DNA of 5,122 bases from Rhodothermaceae bacterium. GTDB taxonomy: Bacteria; Bacteroidota; Rhodothermia; Rhodothermales; JAHEMB01. The position numbers were made by a program, and so were the translations under genes. Of this stretch, positions 1 to 5,122 are shown piece by piece. The notes beneath the pieces were generated by a model. That model did not search any database. It worked only from the letters and a program-made list of their open reading frames with translations, and was not told the DNA's origin. The stretch spans positions 1 to 5,122 of the forward strand of contig JAHEMB010000350.1 in assembly GCA_024643915.1 (NCBI GenBank), read 5' to 3'. Each line of letters opens with the position of its first letter. Position 1 is the stretch's first letter.

Positions 1-1348
1 CGTTGACGTTGAGCAGGAAAATGTCGAGGTCGCCGTCGCCGTCATAGTCGCCGGTGATGCTGGTGCGGCTGCGCTTGTCCGAGTCGACGCCGCTTCGGAA
101 AGAAACGTCCTCGAACGTCTGCCCGTCCCCGTTCGCGCGGAAGAGATAGTTGGTCATCTCATCGCCGACGTTCCCCCGGTTGATTTGCAGCCCACCTGCC
201 GTCACGTAAAGATCGAGCCAGGTGTCGTTGTTGAAATCGAAGAAGTTGGGGCCCCAGGTCCAGGGTAAAATGTTGTCCTCCGATATACCGACCCCGGCTT
301 CCTCGGTGCGGTCCAAGAACGCGCCGCCCTGATTTTGCAGCAAGACGGTCTTGCCGATGTTCGTGTAGAAATAATCCATGTGGCCGTCGCGGTTGTAGTC
401 GCCCACGGCCAGGCCCATGCCGTTGTGGCAGGTGTTTGGCTCTTCCTCGACGCGCTTGGCGATGGCCGCATAGAAAAGGTCGGCCACCTCGTTGAACTGC
501 CAGGCGAGCGGATCGGCGCCACCGTCGTTTCGGAAAAGGCGGGTCGGCTCGATGAGTTCGTTGAAGGGGCAATCGTTAACGAGGAAAATGTCGAGGTCGC
601 CGTCGTCGTCGAAGTCGGTCCAGCCGCCGATGAAGCCGTAGCCGTCGAGGTTGTCGAGGCCGAGCAGAGCCGAGACGTCGGAGAAGGTGCCGTCGCCGTT
701 GTTGTGGAAGAGGAAATCCTGGCGGCTGAAATCGTGGCCTCCGAGGTGGGTATGGTTGGCCACGTACAGGTCGAGCAGGCCGTCATCGTCGTAGTCGCCC
801 CACGAGGCGGTGCTGCCCCGGTTGTCGCCCGAGGCTTCGAGGCCGGAGCCGGCGGTGACGTCGACGAAGCGCGTCCCGCCGTCGTTCTTGAGGAGCACGT
901 CGGCATCGGCATTGGCGAGGTAGAGATCGAGCCAGCCGTCGTTGTCGTAATCGGCCACGGCCACAGCGCCGCCGTTATGAAACGGGTCGGCAGCGCCGAG
1001 CGCCTGGGCTACCTCGTCGAAGGTGCCGTCGCCGTTGTTGCGGAAAAGCAGGTTGGGCGCGTCCGTAGGCGCGAGCGAGTCTCCCTGCGAGGCGTAGAGG
1101 TCGAGGTCGCCGTCGCGGTCATAATCGAACCAGGCGGCACCGAGGCTGATGCCGAGGGTGGCGCCCTGGAGCGAGTCGAGCGAGCTAATGTGCCGAAAGG
1201 CCACGCCGGCCTCCTCGGTCACGTCGTTGAAGAGCCGCCTCGGCTGCGCCGTCGCCTCGGGAGAGACGGGCAACCCGGCAAAAACGAACAGCAGCGCAAG
1301 GCCGAAACCCGGAACGAATGCCTTGATGGTGGAACTGACGTGTCTCAT
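1..1348 (-). CDS. Secreted FG-GAP/VCBS-repeat beta-propeller protein (CRTAC1/ASPIC-UnbV-like), C-terminus outside window
   Basis: An open frame runs from the ATG at 1348 to the window edge, giving 449 residues with no stop, so the 3' end is missing. Residues 1-35 form a Sec signal peptide: basic start (MRHVSSTIK), hydrophobic core at about 10-28, and an ATAQ-like cleavage site near 35. The mature part carries seven Ca-binding DxDxDG-type loops starting at residues 75, 133, 185, 245, 317, 371 and 434, spaced 52-72 residues apart. Most are preceded or followed by NNGDGTF-x-DV strands, as in integrin-alpha/FG-GAP propellers. The sixth loop (DFNNDTWLD) has lost its glycine. Proteins of this type often end in an ASPIC/UnbV domain, which would lie beyond the window; that is family knowledge, not seen here. 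The role is probably extracellular or cell-surface binding, with ligand unknown. The start overlaps the upstream stop as ATGA, suggesting translational coupling. A 24-nt exact internal repeat (15-38 and 582-605) encodes the same loop type. Fold and export are well supported; function is not. Confidence 0.9.
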   Translation of the reverse strand, partial: MRHVSSTIKAFVPGFGLALLFVFAGLPVSPEATAQPRRLFNDVTEEAGVAFRHISSLDSLQGATLGISLGAAWFDYDRDGDLDLYASQGDSLAPTDAPNLLFRNNGDGTFDEVAQALGAADPFHNGGAVAVADYDNDGWLDLYLANADADVLLKNDGGTRFVDVTAGSGLEASGDNRGSTASWGDYDDDGLLDLYVANHTHLGGHDFSRQDFLFHNNGDGTFSDVSALLGLDNLDGYGFIGGWTDFDDDGDLDIFLVNDCPFNELIEPTRLFRNDGGADPLAWQFNEVADLFYAAIAKRVEEEPNTCHNGMGLAVGDYNRDGHMDYFYTNIGKTVLLQNQGGAFLDRTEEAGVGISEDNILPWTWGPNFFDFNNDTWLDLYVTAGGLQINRGNVGDEMTNYLFRANGDGQTFEDVSFRSGVDSDKRSRTSITGDYDGDGDLDIFLLNVN

Positions 1349-1539
1349 TCCTCCTTCTTGTCCTCCCTCGGCAGCGCGGCGAAAAGCCCGCTCGCTACGA
1401 TCACGAGCATGATGGGGATGTAGATCGGCAGGGCCGTCACTCCTGCCAGTATCAAGAGCGCAAGGGCGACAGCGAGGACGAAGACTGCCGCCGCCACGCC
1501 TTTGATGAGGGTGCCTTGCTTCTGCGTAATGTCAGGCAT
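1345..1539 (-). CDS. Small two-helix membrane protein, function unknown
   Basis: This is a 64-residue protein starting MPDITQKQGT. It has two hydrophobic segments, about 13-33 (VAAAVFVLAVALALLILAG) and 36-56 (ALPIYIPIMLVIVASGLFAAL), joined by a tight turn, and a charged tail PREDKKEE. I do not recognise a family. By the positive-inside rule both ends are probably cytoplasmic. The frame stays open upstream to 1707, but the added residues look non-coding: they cover the candidate promoter and the G-rich tract, and run past the stop of the protease gene. The ATG at 1539 is therefore preferred; it lies about 34 nt below the predicted transcription start. An ATG at 1623 is the main alternative. 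The stop codon overlaps the start of the propeller gene (ATGA), so the two are almost certainly co-transcribed. The small protein could help export or anchor its partner, but that is only inference from position. Confidence 0.72.
   Translation of the reverse strand: MPDITQKQGTLIKGVAAAVFVLAVALALLILAGVTALPIYIPIMLVIVASGLFAALPREDKKEE
1349..1356 (-). promoter_or_regulatory. Shine-Dalgarno-like AAGGAGGA directly abutting the propeller gene ATG
   Basis: The minus strand reads AAGGAGGA immediately before the ATG at 1348, inside the last codons of the 64-residue gene. It is a near-perfect anti-SD match, but the AGGAGG core ends only 1 nt before the start, much closer than the usual 5-9 nt. With the ATGA stop/start overlap it may hold terminating ribosomes for re-initiation. 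It could also be an accident of the Lys-Lys-Glu-Glu codons. No other gene in the window has a comparable site. Confidence 0.4.
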
Positions 1540-1579
1540 GCCCGATGTACAGGTTTTCTCGAAACGAACAGGCGAAGCC

Positions 1580-1611
1580 CAAACATAAAGGCAAGTGGGT
1601 TGAAGTGCAAT
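1580..1611 (-). promoter_or_regulatory. Candidate Bacteroidota-type promoter for the 64-aa/propeller gene pair
   Basis: On the minus strand TATGTTTG (1587-1580) matches the Bacteroidota -7 consensus TAnnTTTG at every fixed position. A -33-like ATTG (1611-1608; consensus TTTG) lies 20 nt upstream, within the usual spacing. Transcription would begin around 1573, leaving a leader of about 34 nt before the ATG at 1539. This separates the gene pair from the protease gene, whose stop is at 1676. The motifs are seen directly; promoter activity is inferred and rests on the organism being of this lineage. Confidence 0.45.
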
Positions 1612-1654
1612 GCGTTTCGCCATTTTCAGGTCCCCGAACAGCCTGCACGCCAAT

Positions 1655-1675
1655 CCCCCCTTCTCCCCCTTCCCC
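1655..1675 (-). other. G-rich polypurine tract just after the protease stop codon
   Basis: Directly after the TAA at 1678-1676 the minus strand carries runs of 4, 5 and 6 G separated by AA and AGAA. A GG lies just before the stop and a further GGGG at 1635-1632. This is close to a G-quadruplex pattern in the transcript, but only three long runs are contiguous, so a stable three-layer structure would need the distant fourth run. It might affect 3'-end stability or termination; no hairpin plus U-tract terminator is visible here. Confidence 0.35.
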
Positions 1676-3331
1676 TTACCGGTTCGCCAGGAGTCGGTGG
1701 TAGGCACTATCGTCGTCGAGCGTCGTCACGGCGCGGCGCACCTGCGGGTCGTAGGTGAGGGAGGCCTCAATCTGCGCCTGCTCGCCGAAGTAGCGGGCGA
1801 GGATCTCGGCGCGGAGGCGAGCCTTGAGCTGAGAGGCATGACGCTCGAAGTCCTCGTTCTTCTCCTGAAGGATGGCTTTTTCAAGAGCGGCGACCTCGTC
1901 GTCGGCTTCAGCGTAGCCGGCGGCGGTGAGGTCCTCGGACAGCTCCTCTACCGCGCGCTCGGCGCCCGTGCGGTAGGTGAAGTTCTGCGTCGCCAGCCAA
2001 TGCTTGAAGGCATCGACCGTGGCGTCCGTCACTTCGAAATCCGCGCCGAGATCGGGGTGCTCGGCAGCGTAATGATTGGCGAAGAAGAAGAAGGCGGCGC
2101 GGCGGCGCAGGGCTTTCTCCAGTTCGCTCACGGGGCCGCCCGTCTCCGGCACGTCCGGCTCAATGCCACGCCCGTCTTTGACGGTGCGCCCGGCGGTTGT
2201 CTTGAACGTGCGACGGAGCGAGTCGGCGATGCCGATAGCGTTTCCGTCGTGGTTGCCGTAGTCGATGGCCTGGATGCTGCGCCCGCTGGGCGTGAAGTAG
2301 CGCGAAGTGGTGACCTTGAGCGAGGTGTTGTAGGGGAGGGGTTTGACAATCTGTACCAGCCCCTTGCCGAAGGTGGGTACGCCCAGGATCACGCCCCGGT
2401 CGAGATCTTGCAACGCCCCCACGACGATCTCGGAGGCCGAGGCGCTGTACTCGTTGACGAGGACGACGAGGGGCAGGTCGGGCACGAGGGGGGGCACCTG
2501 GCTGCGGTACTCGCGGTGTGTCTGGGGCTGCCGCCCGCGCGTCGAGACGATCATCGAGCCCTGCGGCACGAAGAGCTGGGTGATTTCCACCGCCGCGTCG
2601 AGCAGGCCGCCGGGGTTGTCGCGCAGGTCCAGGATCAGGCCCTTCAACTCACCTTTCTTCTGAAGCTCCAGGATGGCGGCGCGGACCTCCGGCCCGGCCT
2701 CCCGCGCGAAGCGTTCCAGCTTCACGTAACCGATCCCGTCCGCCTCGCCCACATAGCCGGTGTAGGTGACGTTCTTGAGCTTCACCTCCTCGCGCGTCAG
2801 GATGAAGTCGAGCGATTCCGGCTCACCCTCGCGCGCCACGGTGATCTCCACGGTGGTGCCGGGCTCGCCGCGCATCAGGTTACGCACGTCGGTCATCGTC
2901 ATCTTCTCCGTCGCCTTGCCGGCGATGTGGGTGATGACGTCGCCCGTGCGGACGCCCTGCTTGTAGCCGCTCGTGCCCTCGATAGGGGAAGTGACCGTGA
3001 TGCGCCCGTCGCGCTCGCCCACGTTGAGGCCCACCCCGCCGTAGCGCCCGCGCGTGATGATGTCGATGTCGCTGTTGTCCGCCTCGTCGAAGAAGACGGT
3101 GTAGGGGTCAAGGTCATCCAGCATCGCGTCGATGCCGGAGCGCAGCAGCTTTTCGGGGTCGAGCGGGTCGACGTAGTCGCTGACGAGCTCCTCGTAAAGC
3201 GCGCCGAAGATTTGGAAATTCTTCCGCAGGGCGAAGAACTCGTCGTCGCGCGGCATGAAGAAGCCAGCGAAAAACCCGAGGCCGATGGCGGCCACGACGA
3301 GGGTGGCGAGGAAAAAGCGACGGTGTTTCAT
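1676..3331 (-). CDS. S41 carboxy-terminal processing protease with PDZ domain (CtpA/Prc type), membrane-anchored
   Basis: This 551-residue periplasmic serine protease cleaves proteins near their C-termini. Residues 1-25 are a basic start (MKHRR) plus a hydrophobic segment acting as signal peptide or anchor. A helical region at about 31-90 contains the family-typical 'DPYTVFF' stretch. A PDZ domain follows at about 97-180, with GGVGLNVG and GVRTGDVITHIAGK. The S41 core spans about 190-395, including DLRDNPGGLLDAAVE (235-249). Within SASASE the middle serine, Ser298, is the likely nucleophile; Lys323 (FGKG) sits 25 residues later and Gln327 four after that, the spacing known for CtpB-type Ser/Lys dyads, so the enzyme looks active. 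A charged helical C-terminal region (about 395-551) is typical of Bacteroidota homologues. The frame extends to an ATG at 3418, but the ATG at 3331 starts right at the signal sequence and is chosen. No clear Shine-Dalgarno is present. The gene lies 152 bp downstream of tatC, and RRFFLA at residues 4-9 resembles a Tat motif. Confidence 0.95.
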   Translation of the reverse strand: MKHRRFFLATLVVAAIGLGFFAGFFMPRDDEFFALRKNFQIFGALYEELVSDYVDPLDPEKLLRSGIDAMLDDLDPYTVFFDEADNSDIDIITRGRYGGVGLNVGERDGRITVTSPIEGTSGYKQGVRTGDVITHIAGKATEKMTMTDVRNLMRGEPGTTVEITVAREGEPESLDFILTREEVKLKNVTYTGYVGEADGIGYVKLERFAREAGPEVRAAILELQKKGELKGLILDLRDNPGGLLDAAVEITQLFVPQGSMIVSTRGRQPQTHREYRSQVPPLVPDLPLVVLVNEYSASASEIVVGALQDLDRGVILGVPTFGKGLVQIVKPLPYNTSLKVTTSRYFTPSGRSIQAIDYGNHDGNAIGIADSLRRTFKTTAGRTVKDGRGIEPDVPETGGPVSELEKALRRRAAFFFFANHYAAEHPDLGADFEVTDATVDAFKHWLATQNFTYRTGAERAVEELSEDLTAAGYAEADDEVAALEKAILQEKNEDFERHASQLKARLRAEILARYFGEQAQIEASLTYDPQVRRAVTTLDDDSAYHRLLANR

Positions 3332-3388
3332 CGGCCGTGAGTTATTAGGACGAGTGAGCGTGAAAGGACAAGGCAGAGGGATAAACCA

Positions 3389-3441
3389 ACCGGAGCCCGC
3401 TACATGCACGCGCTTCACGGACCCCTCGTCCGGGCTTCGGT
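3389..3441 (-). repeat. Imperfect inverted repeat in the tatC-protease intergenic region
   Basis: Arms of 11 nt (3389-3399 and 3431-3441) pair with a single A.C mismatch around a 31-nt loop. In minus-strand RNA three further G.U pairs could extend the outer stem. A 5-bp inner hairpin (CGGAC/GTCCG) competes with it. No T-run follows, so it is not a standard intrinsic terminator. It ends about 57 nt before the protease ATG, so it may be a leader structure or a binding palindrome. The rest of the 152-bp gap shows no convincing promoter of the TAnnTTTG type. Confidence 0.35.
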
Positions 3442-3483
3442 CAAGGTGCCTAATTATCGATACACCTGAGGCCCTACGTTCAA

Positions 3484-4332
3484 CTATTCTAACGCCCTAC
3501 GCATCTCCCGTTCCCGGCGTTGGGAAACGACGCGCGCCACGTAGATCGAGGCCTGGTAGAGGCCCAGCATCGGCAGGGCGACGAGGACCTGCGAGATGGG
3601 GTCGGGCGGCGTCAGGAAGGCGGCGAGGATAAAGATGACGATGAGAGCGTACTTGCGTGCCTTGATCATGACCTCGGGCGTTAGGATGCCCATCTTGGCC
3701 AGGAAATACACCACTACCGGCAACTCGAACAGCAGCCCCACCCCGAGCGACCACATTACGACCATACTGAAATATTTGGTGATGTCAAACTCGTTAATGA
3801 TCTGATCGGAGATGGTGAAGTTGGCGAAGAACTGAAGGGCGAGGGGCGTGATGATGCAGTAGCCGAAGGAGATGCCGAGCATGAAGAAAAACGTGGCGAA
3901 GAACGAGGCAAAGCGCAGCCCTTTGCGCTCGTTCGGATACAGCCCCGGCTCAATGAACCGCCACAGGTAGAAGACGAGGATCGGCGAGCCCACCACCAGC
4001 CCGACGACGAGGACCGTACCCCAGTAGGCGAAAAATTGCCCGGTGATGGTCCGGTTCTGCAGGACGATGTCGTTGGCTTCGATACCAAAGATCTGGTACA
4101 TGAAAAAGCCGGGCTTGGTCGGGCCCAGCAGCAGCACGTCGATCACCCAATCGCTGAAGAAGCTACACACCACCGTGGCCACGAGGACGCCACCCAGCCC
4201 TTTGATGAGGCTCCACCGTAGGTCCTCCAGGTGATCGAGGAACGACATCTCGACCATGGCGGCGGGCATCGGTCCTGCGCCGTCGCCCTGCGTGCCCGCA
4301 GGCGTCTGCGTGGCTGTGGCGCTTCGTTTCAT
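3484..4332 (-). CDS. tatC: Sec-independent protein translocase subunit TatC
   Basis: TatC is the polytopic inner-membrane subunit that recognises twin-arginine signal peptides and, with TatA/TatB-type partners, exports folded proteins. The 282-residue product begins with a low-complexity extension of about 28 residues. The conserved cytoplasmic MSFLDHLEDLRWSL (29-42) follows, and then six likely membrane helices at about 41-60, 104-126, 141-165, 187-209, 227-240 and 247-266. Key landmarks are present: HLEDLR at 34-39, the second-loop WRFIEPGLYPNERKG with Glu135 (matching E. coli Glu103 by motif), Glu203 in LFELP within helix 4 (matching Glu170), and TPPDPISQ at 241-248. The long first periplasmic loop with LQNRTITGQF is of the Bacteroidota kind. 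The ATG at 4332 gives the full frame, but the ATG at 4248 (MSFLDH) is a plausible alternative; neither has a Shine-Dalgarno sequence. No tatA or tatB gene lies in this window. Confidence 0.97.
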   Translation of the reverse strand: MKRSATATQTPAGTQGDGAGPMPAAMVEMSFLDHLEDLRWSLIKGLGGVLVATVVCSFFSDWVIDVLLLGPTKPGFFMYQIFGIEANDIVLQNRTITGQFFAYWGTVLVVGLVVGSPILVFYLWRFIEPGLYPNERKGLRFASFFATFFFMLGISFGYCIITPLALQFFANFTISDQIINEFDITKYFSMVVMWSLGVGLLFELPVVVYFLAKMGILTPEVMIKARKYALIVIFILAAFLTPPDPISQVLVALPMLGLYQASIYVARVVSQRREREMRRALE

Positions 4333-4356
4333 ATGGCGATAATGATAGGGTTTCGT

Positions 4357-4383
4357 GTTTCGGGGAGAAGAAGATCCCGAAAC
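4357..4383 (-). repeat. Short hairpin between the phosphoribosyltransferase and tatC genes
   Basis: A perfect 8-bp inverted repeat (GTTTCGGG at 4357-4364, CCCGAAAC at 4376-4383) encloses an 11-nt loop. It starts a few bases after the phosphoribosyltransferase stop and lies 24 nt before the tatC ATG. The position suggests a weak terminator, RNA-processing site or 3'-end stabiliser. There is no U-tract after it in the direction of transcription, so I do not call it a terminator. The whole 56-bp gap is short enough for read-through into tatC. Confidence 0.4.
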
Positions 4384-4388
4384 CTCCC

Positions 4389-5018
4389 TCAGAGTTGGTC
4401 TTTCGAGGGAAGGCCGTCGGCGGGGTGGGGGCGGCCCGGGCGGCGGCTGCTGTCGCGCAGGTTGAGGTCGAGGAGGGCGTCCACCCAGAGGCCGTCGGCT
4501 TCAAGACGTGCCTTACCGCCGCTCCAGGTGAAGTTGAAAAGGGTCGTCAGGCCGACGACCTTGAAGCCTTCGTTGTTGAGCAGGGACAGGGCGTGTCCGG
4601 CGCTGCGCCCGCTGTTGAGGATGTCGTCGAGCAAAACGATGGGGCGGTGGCGGTCAATCGGGCCTTCGACGAGGCGGCGGCGGCCATGCGGCTTGCGCCG
4701 CTCGCGCACGAACCCGCCCCGGAACTCGCTGCCGCCCGGCGCGGCGAGGACGGAGCACACCATTGAGAAGGCGCCGAAACCGTAGCCTACCACTTGAAAC
4801 ACGTTGCGCGCCCGCAGCCGCTCAGCCAGCACTTCGCCTACTTCCGAGAACACCCGCCCGTCGAGCATCGGGATGCGCGTATCGAGTAGCCATCCGATGG
4901 GCTGCCCGCGTGGGTCGGTGATGAGCTCCTGCTCGCGCCGCACGAGGGCCTGCTCGTAGAGCCGGCGACCCAGCTCGACCAGGTCGGTGTAGGTGGAGTC
5001 GGAGAACGGACTGTTCAT
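4389..5018 (-). CDS. Type I phosphoribosyltransferase, orotate phosphoribosyltransferase (PyrE)-like
   Basis: The 209-residue product has the PRPP-binding motif IVLLDDILNSGRSAGHAL (127-144) with the paired acidic residues Asp131-Asp132. Upstream, GWLLDTRIPMLDG (42-54) and a VGEVLAERLRA helix (60-70) resemble the OPRT N-terminal region. RERRKPHG at 105-112 resembles the OPRT catalytic loop RKxxKxHG, and VEGPI (117-121) follows as in OPRT. Lys109 and His111 match the conserved loop lysine and histidine, but the second position is Glu instead of Lys and the PRPP loop reads NSG instead of the usual TTG/TAG. It should transfer a ribose-5-phosphate from PRPP to a base or similar acceptor in the cytoplasm; whether that is orotate is uncertain. 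The frame is open to 5078, but the extra residues are encoded by the heptad repeat, so the ATG at 5018 is chosen. No Shine-Dalgarno is visible. A pyrimidine-salvage or specialised paralogue is possible. Confidence 0.8.
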   Translation of the reverse strand: MNSPFSDSTYTDLVELGRRLYEQALVRREQELITDPRGQPIGWLLDTRIPMLDGRVFSEVGEVLAERLRARNVFQVVGYGFGAFSMVCSVLAAPGGSEFRGGFVRERRKPHGRRRLVEGPIDRHRPIVLLDDILNSGRSAGHALSLLNNEGFKVVGLTTLFNFTWSGGKARLEADGLWVDALLDLNLRDSSRRPGRPHPADGLPSKDQL

Positions 5019-5021
5019 GGG

Positions 5022-5049
5022 GAAACGTAATGCGTGAAACGTGATGCGT
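5022..5049. repeat. Tandem 14-bp direct repeat made of heptads
   Basis: Two adjacent 14-bp units, GAAACGTAATGCGT and GAAACGTGATGCGT, differ at one base. Each splits into two similar heptads (GAAACGT and RATGCGT). It begins only 3 bp from the phosphoribosyltransferase ATG and continues into the left arm of the inverted repeat at 5033-5103. Confidence 0.8.
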
Positions 5050-5103
5050 GAGGTTGCCCTACTGTGCCGTCGCGGCAAGAACCCTCACGCATCACGTTTC
5101 ACG
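5033..5103. repeat. Perfect 21-bp inverted repeat (long hairpin) built from heptads
   Basis: The arms at 5033-5053 and 5083-5103 are exact reverse complements over 21 bp. Inside, TTGCC (5054-5058) pairs with GGCAA (5074-5078), extending the stem to 26 bp with a 4-nt bulge (5079-5082) and a 15-nt loop. The arms contain the heptads GAAACGT and GATGCGT followed by GAGG; the right arm also continues with a GAGACGT heptad to 5107. No T-run follows on either strand in the sense needed for an intrinsic terminator; the T6 run on the minus strand lies upstream of the hairpin. It may be a dispersed repetitive palindrome (REP- or STRR-like), or a 5' leader structure of the phosphoribosyltransferase gene. 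Confidence 0.8.
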
Positions 5104-5122
5104 TCTCAAAAAACGACTGAGC

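Noticed and set aside
335..1423. 362-codon plus-strand open frame opposite the propeller gene
   Set aside because: The Val/Glu/Ala-rich translation is the mirror of Asp/Gly-rich DxDxDG codons; the minus-strand frame has a signal peptide and seven proper repeats.
1610..3340. 576-codon open frame on the plus strand covering almost the whole protease gene
   Set aside because: It is antisense to a protease with intact catalytic residues and domain order. Its translation is Val/Glu/Arg/Ala-rich without recognisable domains, as expected for the opposite frame of a GC-rich gene.
3332..3418. 29-residue N-terminal extension of the protease from the ATG at 3418
   Set aside because: It would put a Pro/Arg-rich stretch before a well-formed signal anchor starting MKHRRFF and would run through the inverted repeat arm.
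3453..3483. Sigma70-like TTGAAC-N19-GATAAT on the minus strand just after tatC
   Set aside because: The 19-nt spacer is long, the -35 abuts the tatC stop, and this lineage appears to use a different promoter consensus.
5019..5078. 20-residue N-terminal extension of the phosphoribosyltransferase from the ATG at 5078
   Set aside because: The extra residues are encoded by the heptad repeat, and the likely native start MNSPFSDSTY follows at 5018.
5022..5107. CRISPR repeat
   Set aside because: The repeats are adjacent heptads and one inverted pair, without unique spacers of regular length.
5033..5113. Intrinsic terminator formed by the 26-bp hairpin
   Set aside because: On the plus strand it is followed by an A-run, and on the minus strand the T-run lies before the hairpin, so neither orientation has a U-tract after the stem.

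Overview
The window looks like ordinary chromosomal core sequence from a GC-rich member of the Bacteroidota/Rhodothermota branch. Three things suggest this. The TatC protein has the Bacteroidota-type sequence (a long first periplasmic loop with a 'LQNRTITGQF'-like stretch). The S41 protease has the roughly 550-residue architecture and C-terminal '...ARYFGEQAQIEAS...' region typical of that group. Four of the five starts lack a convincing Shine-Dalgarno sequence, and one intergenic region holds a match to the Bacteroidota promoter consensus (TTG-N20-TAnnTTTG). High GC together with these traits fits Rhodothermota (the Rhodothermus/Salinibacter group) better than low-GC Bacteroidota, but this is inference from memory of the families, not a search.

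All five supported genes lie on the minus strand, so transcription runs from high to low coordinates: an OPRT-like phosphoribosyltransferase (5018-4389), TatC (4332-3484), an S41 carboxy-terminal processing protease with a PDZ domain (3331-1676), a 64-residue two-helix membrane protein (1539-1345), and a secreted FG-GAP/VCBS beta-propeller protein (1348 to beyond base 1, C-terminus missing). The last two overlap by ATGA and look translationally coupled, probably with their own promoter at about 1611-1580. The intergenic gaps are 136, 152 and 56 bp, plus about 104 bp upstream of the first gene. No stretch above 300 bp is without a gene.

Four of the five genes concern the cell envelope or export: a Tat translocase subunit, a membrane-anchored periplasmic protease, a small membrane protein and an exported propeller protein. 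The protease next to tatC begins with an RRFFLA sequence resembling a twin-arginine motif, a possible link worth testing. The phosphoribosyltransferase has the OPRT fold signature but departs from the canonical active-site loop, so its substrate is uncertain.

The most unusual non-coding structure is at 5022-5107, just upstream of the phosphoribosyltransferase start. There, short heptads (GAAACGT, GATGCGT and variants) are arranged as a tandem repeat and as a perfect 21-bp inverted repeat. Other small inverted repeats lie at 3389-3441 and 4357-4383, and a G-rich tract follows the protease stop codon. I found no RNA genes, CRISPR array, insertion sequence, phage gene or clear intrinsic terminator, and nothing that amounts to a new multi-gene system.
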